A DNA stretch of 64,000 nucleotides. Origin: Kudoa neothunni. Lineage: Eukaryota > Cnidaria. The notes below the pieces were generated by a model, which was given only the letters and a program-made list of their open reading frames with translations, did no database searches and was not told the DNA's origin. The stretch lies in the NCBI GenBank assembly GCA_964304625.1, contig OZ199838.1, positions 10,168,001-10,232,000 on the forward strand, read 5' to 3'. The position numbers were made by a program, and so were the translations under genes. This document shows positions 53,210 through 64,000 of the stretch, piece by piece; within the stretch, counting starts at the first letter, position 1; each line of letters starts with the position of its first letter.

Positions 53210-55122
53210 TTTTTTAGTCAATCCAGCAGATTTGATGGGTTTGTCGATTTTTCAATCAATTGTAATAGTTTTTATATCATTGCACTATATACCAAAAGAT
53301 GTGTTATTTATTCCTAACTATGAAATAAGATTTTAAACTTATTATGGTTTTTGTACATTTTGGCTGGATTTCAAATGAATAAAACTTAAAAATTCTAAGC
53401 AAAACCTCCACAGATGTTCATACATTGTGTGACTGAAACTTTTCTTGGCATATTAAAGTTGTCATTCGCAGATAATGTCGAGAATTTGTACGTTTGAGCT
53501 TATTAAATGAATTAAGATACATTATGACTTAACAGCATATAATTGATAATCAAGTATAAATTACAGAAGCAGAACAAAAATACCATGTAAATCTTTATTT
53601 ATAGATAGATCAATGAAATCTAAAGTAACGCCTTCAAACGGTGGAAAGAGAATTAACATTCGTCCAATTCCAATTCAGATTCAAAGGAATTTTTATGATT
53701 AACCAACTTATTAAGGTTTGTTGGGTAGTTTTCAGCCTGGGAAACCTTGAGTGATAATTTATTAAGCATATATAATTTTATAGCGATAATAATTTTATAT
53801 ATAACTTTAATGCTATCTTTTTAATACAAAAATATAGTTATAAAATAGCTATATAGATACAGGTACAAAAAAATTTGTTCGTAGAAGGTCATTGGAGTCC
53901 AAAAGTGAAAAGATATTTTAGTTTTTTCAATAATTTTCTACATAACCTTAATATATGTTTAACAAACATTATTATTTTTGAAAACTTTATAGAACTAAGA
54001 ATTTAAAAAATTTTTAGGTACATTAATTACGTGTCCATTATATAATAAACCTTCAGATGATAAATGATATGAGGTGTTTCTACTTCGCACAAAAAATAGC
54101 TTAAATTGGATTTTTCAAATTATATATTTATAAAATAGATCAATGCGCCTTCTGGATAAAGTTAATTATTTTTTCTCACATTATAGAACCTCAATATTAT
54201 AATATCATTATATTAATATTTTTTAATTGAACTGATCATAAACGATCTTAAGATTGGAGATCCAAAATTTTAACTTTACCAATATGTAAATCATAAAGTA
54301 TAGGAGCGATTTTTATAGCCATTAATTTTTTGATAAATTTTAATAATGTAATTATTTATCAACAAATATTTAAATCATATTATTATTCATTTATTTGTAG
54401 TGACTACTAATTCTACACTTCAAACAAAAGTTTTATCATTAATATTAATATCATTTAAAAATTAGGAATTATTTGTGATCATAAACGTTTACGGTTTTTT
54501 TATTTGTTGCTTATTCGCTTGGTAACTTTGATCAAAAATCTGTTCGATTTTTTTAAAATTTCTTAAGGATGTTTTCAAATTATTTTAATTTAAATAAATC
54601 AGCCAACAAATGTTTGATAAAACTTTTTTATATGTCTATTATTATAGAGGAAAACAGAAATAAGCGATAAGACAAAAATTCGTCCAGTATAAATGGAGGC
54701 ACTGTGTTAATGAGACGTACATTAATTTCTCCGAATATACGTAATATTAACTCGAAATATTCTAGTTATAAATATTTCTGAATTTTAACATACTAAAATA
54801 TAAAAAGTATCAATGTTTGTATTGTTTAAAATACAATAAAAATATGCGGTCTTATTTCTAGTTATTTATTAATCTTTTAATTTAGAATTTGCTAAATATT
54901 AATGTATTTTAAATATTTTTACTTCATATAAAGTTTTATTGACTTTACCGCATTTTCAAATGTTTATATTTCATACAAACCAAATTTCCGTGGTCGTTTA
55001 AAAATTCACCTGTTACCATATTCAATTAAAAGAAATTAGTGATAAAACTTTTGGCGATGTTCATTTTTGAATCAAATTTAAAAAAATTGGGTAGATTAAA
55101 TCAGCAGTATATATATCTGATA
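53210..55122. other. Gene-free region
   Basis: AT-rich, with no exon chain or recognised repeat. Confidence 0.5.
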
Positions 55123-55540
55123 CAGTGCAACTTCGGAGCTCGAACAAAAATTTTGAGTCGGAAACACATTTGAGCTCGAACACATTTAGAATGGATATTC
55201 AGAAGAAATCCAGTTGAAGCGGAAAATAGAGAAGAAAAGAAATTATAGAAGATTCACTCCATCAAATTGTGCGAACGTCATCAAAGGAAAACCCTTTATA
55301 ATCAAGCGTATGACGGCCAAAAAATATTTATTTTATTATTATTATTATGTTTAATATTTATTTGTTATATTTTATCAACACAAGGCATGCATTTTATTTA
55401 CAAATAAGAATAAAAATAGCCATTTATTTGATGCGGGATAACGGATTAAACTATTTTTCATTATTTTGCTTAAAAAAATATTATTCGGAGTTCTAACACA
55501 AATCTAGAACAGATTACGATCAAAGTCCGAGGTTGCACTG
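55123..55540. mobile_element. Tigger-type MITE, copy 2
   Basis: The ends CAGTGCAACTTCGGAGCTCG and, inverted, CAGTGCAACCTCGGACTTTG are flanked by TA on both sides. At 418 bp it is collinear with the copy at 43359-43762. Confidence 0.85.
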
Positions 55541-56473
55541 TAATAATAAATAATAATTGCTTGAGCTCCTTGTTTAGAAGTGGTAGTTGAATCAGCGAGG
55601 CAATCCCCATATACAAATTCAGTTGATTTATATTTTACTTTTTTAAATCAAAGAATCATAACTTTCTAAAACTGAAGATATACTTTCATTTTTATATTAC
55701 ATTTAGTCGATATTAACGCAGAGCTATCATCAAATCCAGCTAGAAACGTATTAGCACAAAAAAAAATATTAAAGTTAGTTAAATCAACTAGACCATTTCA
55801 ACTTACCGAAATTCGAAATTCTAATATAATTTCTCATTACTTTTCAAATTTCTATCCAGTATGTTAATTTATGACATTTTAAATTGTTGTATAATAGTCA
55901 TTGGCTCCAATCACAAAGGAAGGCTATTTTATTACATTATAATTTCATGTTGATTGTTATATATTTATTTTTTATACAATTTTTTCAGTCATTGAGAATA
56001 AAAGCCACTCATCGACAACAATGTCCAACCGAAAAATGCATAAATTTGTGAATCACGTGATTTTTACTTTAATTCGGATTCCATTAAAATTCATAAATTG
56101 TTCTAAACATAAAATAAAGCTTCTGCAAATTTAATTTATAAAAACATGCGGCGAATCTTAGAAAACTACGAACTTCCACTCATCGTATATATGTATGTAT
56201 ATATATACATATATATTACCTTTTACATACAAAAATAAATCTCTCTATATTCAATAATATTTTAATCAAAACCATAAAAAATTTATAAAACAAATATTAC
56301 AATACTCGCATCAATATAATAAATCCAAAAACATAGAAAAAAGAAAATTAAACAAAAAATGGCCAATTTTAATGTTTGATTTGTTCATGAATTTTTTATA
56401 ATTTGGAAATATTCCAAAAAAAATCTTCTAAACCTTTATTATTGTCTGTTGTGTGGGTTGAAATTGTTCGGAT
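55541..56473. other. Gene-free region with AT/GT microsatellite
   Basis: Nothing beyond an AT-rich microsatellite (56185-56217, tatatgtatg units) was seen before the 3' end of the minus-strand gene. Confidence 0.5.
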
Positions 56474-58860
56474 CTAAAAATGATAAAGGAGCACTAACGT
56501 ACCAAAAAAATTACCTGGATAATAAGGTGGATAGCGTGGTGGATAATTTTGCTGGTTATAGTTAGTGGTGGGTTTAAGTGACCTAGATGGTATCTCGCGA
56601 GGGTATTGTTGATGGTTGGGTGTATTGTTAAAGTTTTGCGATTGAACTACAGTTGTTTTCGATAGTTCCATAGTCAAGTTTTTTACTAGAAAATTAACTT
56701 TTCTGTGTAATTCAAGCCCATCTCTAATAAATACACGCATCAAATATAACATTGGACTCACATAAATACCTACTTGATATCATTATTGATCCTAGTGTAG
56801 ATTTCTATCATTTTTTTTATTCTTTCAACTCGTTGTTCTTGTCTTATATCAAAAGGTTACACAAAAATAAACTCAGCAAACATTAGATACTGGTAAAGAA
56901 TTGTTTTGATTTTATCCATAAAATCTAGGCATTTGTTGTATGCATTTTGAAGCGCTCTAAGCATGTTACATCATAAGCAGAGTTATTCAAATAACAACCA
57001 AAAATTACTCGATTATGTTGTTTTGAGCTACAATATTTTGTTTTAGTATGCTAATGGGATGTTCAAACTTTTTTAGGTGTTCTTTGAAACAGGCCTAATC
57101 AATGTATCAGGTTAAAGCAGGGAAAATATACTAACCAAATTACTGTATGAACTGATCTGTCTATTAATGGCAATCGTAAACGAAAATCATCATTTTCAAC
57201 CTAAAACAACAATTTGTACAAGCTCAGTTAAACTAACTATACTTTTTCTATTAATTCACTGAGAAATCTGCATCTTTGGGATCTCATCTGATCGACTTTG
57301 GCCTAATTATTATAAGTTCAATTTCATAATTAAATATATTGGAAATTAAATTCCAAAATTAAACAGAGAGATTAAATGTTGACAATAACGATGAATCGGC
57401 AAAATTACCATCAAACTCTCAAGTAATTTCAAGTTGTTTGAGGTGTCACTTGAATCTTAATAAAAGAATTCAAATATAACGCTTAAACGTATATATAAGA
57501 ATTCGACATACTTAATATAGGTTCAACAGAGGGGATTGTGGAAATAATTGTGTCGGTTGGGGAAAATAAAAGTAAAAAATCCGACTTATGCTGATCAAAC
57601 GTAGATTTCAAATGACTATCAATTTGTGTCTATTGAATTGATATAAAGTAGTACATCGAACAACCATCCATTTTTATCGACTAATTGATTACGGCTTGAT
57701 TTAATGTTGTTTCTATGGAATCTTTTTTCTTAACGATACTTTCCTTGACTGATGGCTAGATTTAACAAAAATAGCTTTAGAATCGTTGACTATAAATAAT
57801 AGAAAAGATTGTACGGTTACATCGATGAAATTAATTTTTCTATAAAAATCTGCTAGGAGTTGCTGAAAGTTGGTTATATTTGTTTTCGAGAGGTTTATTT
57901 GATCTAAAATCACACAAATATCAATCAATGTATAATACAAACGCAGTACAATTCAGTTTATCTTCCAATGTGTTTAAATCCCAACAAGTTGTTTTCATCG
58001 AGGTTATGTCAATTTTTAAAATATCTTCAAGAAAATCAACTCATCATAATAAATAATTTCAAAGTTTTATACCAAGTGATGGTATGTGGCCATGTCTAGC
58101 TTCCATAATTGATGCGACATTAATTCGTCTCAGAAATGTCCTTGAAACAATATGTTAGTCAGTCAGCAGATGAATCACCAAATAGAAAAATTAATGTAAA
58201 GTTAATAAGGTTACTCTAATTCAGCATTGCTTTTGTTGACTTGGGCTTCGGTGCTTGTTTTTAAATTATCCAACATTGCTCTTATATTTGAATACGAATA
58301 TATTATGAGCTATTTTTATACGCAAAAAAGTATACTTGAATGGCGCATAATCCCCATCATTATGATTAGAAGAAAAAATTTGACCAAAAAGATTAAAATT
58401 TTTGTACAATGTTTCGTCTTCTTTGAGGTAGGAGAATGCAATTCTTTCGCCGACAAAAGATTCTACATTTTTATCGTTCAGAACAATTATTCATAATAGT
58501 AATGAATATATTTACCATTTGGAGGTGTAATACCATCCAAAGAGGTTGGAACAACTCGAAAATAAACAGTTCTATTATCGAGTTCAACTTCTTTTTCACT
58601 TTAGTTGTTATTATCCATCATTACTAATAAATTAAAACATGATTACTAAGCTTTTATTTTCATTATTGTTGATTGAATCGTAGACAGTGAGTTTGATTTC
58701 TATAAAATTAGTCCAATATTATTTAATAAAAGAAGATAAAATATGTAGGCTAATTGAGAAGGTGTAATTTACCAACGTTTTGGCCAGTTTCGCAGAAGAA
58801 TCAAGATATTTTAAACTGAAATTTGCACAAACAACCATTTTCGATGAATCACTCATAATA
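56474..58860 (-). CDS. Exons of an unidentified gene with a Pro/Tyr-rich C-terminus
   Basis: Several minus-strand frames look like exons. From 5' to 3': 58855-58770 (MSDSSKMVVCANFSLKYLD, ending at a GTAAAT donor), 58600-58523 (DNRTVYFRVVPTSLDGITPP), 58490-58330 (NVESFVGERIAFSYLKEDET, then LYKNFNLFGQIFSS), 57940-57713 (ILDQINLSKTNITNFQQLLA) and 56761-56474 (LELHRKVNFLVKNLTMEL). The last is followed by an Asn/Gln/Pro/Tyr-rich tail with PPRYPPYYPGNFF and ends in TAG. Codon choice and splice-like edges suggest real coding sequence. The overall look, a folded N-terminal part, helices and a low-complexity tail, does not match a family I can name. Joins were not proved in phase, and the exons may belong with those at 59290-60930. 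Confidence 0.5.
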
Positions 58861-59289
58861 TTCATTGATTTCGAAAAATAATACTTGAATAATTTTTATT
58901 AATTAGATTATGCGACAATTTCAATCGAATACCAATGCCATTCCATTGTAATAGAGATAAGCAATATCACAAAAATTGGTCCAGCTTTTTGGCTTAAAAA
59001 ATCCAGATCATAACAACAAACCACAACAGTAATACCACGGGAAATAGAGGATACAACGCAGGTAGTCTGGTCAGCTTAACTTTGGCATCTTTTGTTAATT
59101 TCATCAGCTAAACCCCATACCACTTAGATTATTTAGGGCATTTCAAATTAAGATCATACCCCAAAAGACAATCCAGACAATCTGAGAAAAGTTTCTTTAT
59201 TGTTTTTTGAGTCGGATCTAGCTAATGCTTCAACCGTTATGTGTTGCACCATAAGCTACATATATTAAATAATGATAATATCTCTCTGC

Positions 59290-60930
59290 CGAATACCTCA
59301 ACAATAGCTTGGAGAGCTTTGATAAATGCTGGACTTAAATACTCGTGACTGTCACATACATACTCTTTATCTAACATATAGAAAATAGCAGATTGAGCTC
59401 TACGAATATTTTTCAAGCATTCTTCTGACGACTTGAACTATCTTTAATATTTTTATAAATCAAATGAAAATATACCTTAGTTTTATTGATCGCTGAATTA
59501 ATATTGGATAAAGCTAAATAGAAGTAATATTTCAATTAACATTGTATTCTATTGTTTAGAACAGGGGTTCTCAACCGTTTTTTGAAATTATCCCTCCCCC
59601 AACTTGGAAGTCAAATTCATATTTACTTTAAGGTTTTATATCGGCTTAATTATAGCGGAAGCTACTTTCAGGCTAAATTCTGGTCATAAATGCATGTATG
59701 CTTATGCAATGACATTTTGAATCACATCATATCTTACTCATAAGCTGTATATTGGCTTAATTTTTTAGATTTTGCTAAATTAAATTATTTCTTGTCCACT
59801 CCTCAACTCTTGGGGCCAGAAATAATTAAAAATAATAAAAACTAACGACACTTTAATATTATTTAGCATGAAAATAGTCATTTTAAGTATTTATTATTAT
59901 TATTGTTAGGTCACACCACTAAAAGATAAACGAGCGATAAAAGAAAACATCGATAATAGTTTCAAAAATAGCTATTTAATACTCATTTCTAAAAACATTT
60001 TAAGAATTTCTATCTAATTCTTATTGAGTTAATAACCCTAAATAATATATTTTCTTGAAATCCTGAAGTATGTCACAAACTCATAATGCAAAAATTCCCT
60101 ATATCCTATTTGATTGTTACTTAATTTACCCCCTCTTATTTAAATTTTATACCCGGTTGAGAATCCCTGGTTTAGAAGACAATGAGAGATTATATAAAAC
60201 TTAATACATGACAGGTATCGAATTAATAATAACATTATTAATTTTTAAAACATAATACATAAAAATAACTGCCGAAAATGATTCGATAAATTTATTTTAT
60301 CGAAATTTCATTTAAATATGAAGCTTCATTATTCTATTTACGAGAATAACAATTTCGGTTATTTCTAGTAATTTAATAATAATTAATATTACCCAAAACG
60401 AGAAAACAATTGGATATTTCAAACTTGAGCACATTCGAATTGACCAAACTTTCAGTAAACATAGAAATCCTATTGTAATAAGTGAATTATTCACATTGGA
60501 GTAAAGCATCAATCAAAAAATTACCAAGAAAAGGAAACGTCACCAAAATTATTTAAGTTTTTCGAATTACTCATCAGCAAATTTATATTACAACAATAAC
60601 ACGACACAGAAGTGTCCAATTCTTCGATGTCAGTTGTTGGAAATAGATTATATTGAGCTATAGCTTTACTGAGCTAGAACATGGTGAGTTAAAATTATTA
60701 GGATTCCCTAAATTAATTACAGCCGTTCTTGTGTGCTGCAGTTTGGTTATTTCATCCTCAAAATCGTGTGCATTAGATACGTTGTAGTAAACAAAGAGAG
60801 TCTGTTTAGAATTGTAAAATCGAAAACAACTAACCAAATCGTAACCTCTCGAATACCACTCACAATAGAAATGTCCATTGTTTGAGGCAAAACCACAGCA
60901 AACTCCTTCAGATCCATTATCGAGCAATAA
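59290..60930 (-). CDS. Exons of an unidentified minus-strand gene
   Basis: A frame at 60927-60730 reads LLDNGSEGVCCGFASNNGHF, then LVSCFRFYNSKQTLFVYYNV. It joins in phase through a 47-bp intron to 60671-60532 (KAIAQYNLFPTTDIEELDTS, with a CYCC cluster). A further in-phase join leads to 60480-60395 (ISMFTESLVNSNVLKFEISN). After a gap containing a hAT-type insertion, 59460-59290 reads SEECLKNIRRAQSAIFYMLD. I do not recognise the protein. The start lies upstream of 60930 and was not found. Together with 56474-58860 this may be one gene of over 4 kb or two adjacent ones. Confidence 0.45.
59562..60169. mobile_element. hAT-type MITE with perfect 8-bp target duplication
   Basis: gtttagaa stands at 59554-59561 and again at 60170-60177. 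The element starts CAGGGGTTCTCAACCG and ends with the inverted CAGGGATTCTCAACCGGG. It is 608 bp with no coding frame. The perfect duplication suggests a rather recent insertion, in an intron of the minus-strand gene. Confidence 0.9.
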
Positions 60931-62345
60931 CGATGATTAAGTCTCGAATATTTTTATGTCTAAAAGCTGATTCAAGACAGTTAATTTTTGGAACCAATTA
61001 TTCTTGATTTAATGTTTGATTAAATAAGGAAGAATAAAATTGATAATTTAAAAATTTTAAGTTTTGTTTTTATATTACTTTATTAAAATATTTCAATGAT
61101 AATCTGGTATCGCAGCTTGGTGTATGATTGAAAGGACTTATCTTACATAATAATAGTTTAAATTTACTTTTCATTCATTCTGCTCAATAATATAGTTTTT
61201 AATTATATATAAGGTAATTATACTGTCATCAAGCTTAATTGGAGAAATTATGATGGTTATAAGAACTAGAGTTTTATTATAATATTTTTTGTTATTTTAT
61301 GCGTATATACTATTGTAGAGAGTAATGTTGGTTATTTAAAAATTCAGCACAGAATTGTCTAACACTGTTTGGCGCATGCGCGGAGTATTTTATAGAATTC
61401 TGTTTTGGAAGGAAGGAAATTTCACAATTCAACAACTACTATTTTCAAACAAATTTATTTTTATTCATACTTCTGTTAAGATTTATTTATAACTATCTAT
61501 TTAATAATGTTTTTATTAACCCCTATTTTTCATCTACCATATGTAATTTTAAATCGGTATCAATCAAATTATCTATTTTTCAAATGTTGAAAAGCCATTG
61601 ATCTTATCATTATACACACTATCGATTCTATTAAAAAAATAATGGAAGTATATTAAGGTCTTAGATATTTAATCGTTTGTGTGTAGTTTATATCATCAGT
61701 ATTTTTGTTTCCTAAGAGATTAGAATGGCGCCCCAACAAATATATTATATTCATCACTTATTGGTGGTTTATGTGTGATGTAAAAGTTTTTCGTGAACCC
61801 CTATTTGAATTTTTAGATGTTAAATTTCATAAAGTGGCTATTTTCACGATAAATAATATTCAGGTGTCACTAGTTTTGGCTATATTTTATTATTAATTAA
61901 ATATAGCAGATTCTATAGAGTTAAATCTGTATCCAGCTTGCAAATAAGCGTTGCTGGTATTAAAAATTCTCCTCGCGCCTGCGCGATTGCAATTTAGGAT
62001 TAAAATGTACCATGCGAATAGCCTCCACCGTTGTAAAGCTCCTATGAACACAATATTCAATTTCACCAACAGAAACCTTTAATTATTCTGACAATAATTC
62101 ATCGATATTTTAATGTCAATAGCATTTATTGTTTGGATGTATATAGTTATTAGGGGAAAAATAAGGCAGATACAAGTTCAATTTAAAACCTTATACTTAT
62201 TCAAGGAATAATACTAATAACAACAATTAAGCTTATAAACCAAACCCTCTTTTAAACCAATTTAATGTTGATTATTTATCTTCAAAATATCTACCCACAA
62301 AATCACTAATATATGCTGGAGATAAGTAAATTAATTGTTTATATC
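60931..62345. other. Gene-free region with GC-palindrome sites
   Basis: Presumed upstream region of the minus-strand gene. GCGCATGCGC lies at 61372-61381 and CGCGCCTGCGCG at 61974-61985; both fit the NRF-1 type of site. The frame at 61705-61896 has no family resemblance. Confidence 0.35.
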
Positions 62346-63381
62346 AGTGTTTCCAAATCTGGAACCCCGCACTCATTTCAAGTGGTACGTGAGAGGGTTT
62401 TTACTCTTAAAAAAATAATCTTTCGCATAGCTCTGGATATAAAAAAATCGACTTTACAAACCTAATTATGGAACAATCATATAATAAATATACATTTACG
62501 TGTTTGGTATTCTTAAGGGCTCGTATTCACGTAGCTTAGCTAGTCAGGGGTCAGTGTACCAAAAAAGTTCTGGAAACATGAATTTGGATACTTCCTTTTT
62601 ATCCATTAATATATTAATTAACCAACCGAGCTCTAATTTTAATAAAAATTATCAAGGCAGTGTTTCCCAACCTTTTTCTATCACGCCCCATTATTTTTTG
62701 AAAAAAAGTTCCATGACTCATCTTTTTTAAAAGCATTGATTTTTTAACGTATACTATTTATAACCTTAAATCAAGCTTCCTATCATATTAAAATTTGAAT
62801 GCGACCTATGTATAATTCTTTTCTCGCTATAATCAAATGTACTTGTCATATCTAACTAAAAATATCGATCAACCATAAAAGTTAACATCTTACGTTCTTC
62901 AATCCGTCAAAATCAGTTTTAAGTGAAACTCGTGGTATTTCAACCCACACAGACAAGATTTAGTGCATATGGAGCTCATAAACCGAAAAATGAATAACCA
63001 AGGTAAAAAATTAATCAATATTATATTAGGTTAAAACAAAAACAGGAAAAATCCCGGTTATAAATGTGACAAGATTTGCGTTAAAACTATTCCGATTCTA
63101 TAGGAGTAAACACCACGTGAAATGTTATTGTTTATTTTTATATAATTAGTCTTGTTTTATTTTTGTTTTACGATATTTATAGTCACTTCAAAATAAACGA
63201 TGTAGAAAATCGGGATATTGGTTTCAAAATGCGTCACAAATCCCAGTTATCTCACCATTATCGACGTCACAACAATTCTTAATATTCTCCTCGTCCCGTC
63301 TGAGCCGTTCATTATACCTTCGATAATTTCCGTGTCCCACAAAAATTTCTCATCCCCCCCACACTTTGAGAAACACTGCTT
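62346..63381. repeat. hAT-like repeat ends, possibly nested
   Basis: CAGTGTTTCCAAATCTGG (62346) and CAGTGTTTCCCAACC (62661) are two left-type ends. GAGAAACACTG ending at 63381 is a right-type end. No matching 8-bp flank pair was found, so the boundaries are provisional. Confidence 0.45.
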
Positions 63382-64000
63382 TAATGCGTTTAAATGTAAC
63401 TTGTTTCCTATTTAAAAGTAATATTTATATCTTAAAATTATTTTCTAGACCACAAAAATTATGATATATAACACTTTGAGGGACTTTCGTCACATAACAG
63501 AGGGTTAATGCGATTAACTACCTAATAACGGATTAATATTCTTTAGTTTTTCATATAAACCCATCAAAAGTTTTACAGTTCTAATCCCTAAGATTTTAAT
63601 GACACTTAAAAAATAAGAAGTACACTTCAACCAAAATAAATAGTTATTCGAAAATCTTTTTATATTTTCTGAAAAGATTTTCATAAAGACAAAACTATAA
63701 AAAAATAAAAGTTTAATCATCCAATAAACAGAAAATGCATCTTCCTTAAGTAATTTGGTGTGAAATTTTCGAATGAGCACGATGAGAGTGTTTTCAATTT
63801 AAGAGGTAACTAGTAATTACCTCTTAAATTGATGATTTTTGATATTATCTTCCAAATCTTTGATCTCACCGAAGTCAAATCTTTTTGGATACGACGCGTT
63901 ACACCACAATGAATCTACAGTTACCTTATCGCAAAACATAAATTTGAATATATTTTTAACCTCTATAAAATATCGCGATATGATAAAATATAACTATATT
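63382..64000. other. Right edge, no gene seen
   Basis: CATAACAGAGGGTTAA near 63495-63510 resembles a single piggyBac-type end. The minus frame at 63514-63780 has no recognised family. Confidence 0.3.

Noticed and set aside
61705-61896. 63-codon plus frame
   Set aside because: Hydrophobic composition is typical of random AT-rich frames, and there is no splice chain or homology.
62500-62730. 76-codon plus frame
   Set aside because: It runs across a hAT-like repeat end and has no domain or splice context.

Overview
The window reads as AT-rich nuclear DNA of an animal with very small introns. Every confidently rebuilt gene is cut by introns of about 35 to 85 bp. Acceptors are plain (tttag, atag, aaag) and lack a long pyrimidine tract. 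A homeobox gene with an eh1-type motif, a DRAM-family gene and a claudin-like four-pass protein point to a metazoan. The short introns would fit a reduced parasitic lineage such as orthonectids or dicyemids, but that placement is inference.

Genes, left to right: a Thr/Ser-stalked single-pass surface protein of unknown family (448-2133, +); eIF3b (6545-10972, -); the GTPase GPN1 (20347-26333, +); a homeodomain gene (27477-28267, +); NKAP (30004-31008, -); a DRAM-family membrane protein (33657-34695, +); the ABHD16-type lipase (36937-38822, -); a claudin-like four-pass membrane protein (45868-46785, +); TXNDC17 (51511-52043, -) head to head with the AP-2 sigma subunit (52557-53209, +); and one or two unidentified multi-exon genes on the minus strand (56474-60930). 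Most open frames here are exons, so gene models were built by joining frames at GT/AG sites with consistent phase and, where possible, by alignment to remembered family sequences.

Much of the rest is DNA-transposon debris with no recognisable retroelement. It includes a MULE with a pogo/Tigger-like element nested in it (12690-16150), piggyBac and Merlin remnants directly after it (16190-17960), a decayed Tigger in GPN1 intron 3 (21768-23567), a Tc1-like element (49864-51144), piggyBac-like pieces with TTAA ends (7702-8681, 28663-29545), hAT-type pieces with 8-bp target duplications (5090-6179, 24625-24895, 59562-60169) and several TA-flanked MITEs. The few long introns contain such insertions.

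The genes are ordinary cellular ones (translation, RNA processing, GTPase, vesicle coat, redox, lipid hydrolysis) and form no operon or evident shared pathway. The most unusual protein is the stalked surface protein at the left edge. NRF-1-like GC palindromes lie just upstream of the start codons of GPN1 and NKAP, which suggests a shared promoter element.
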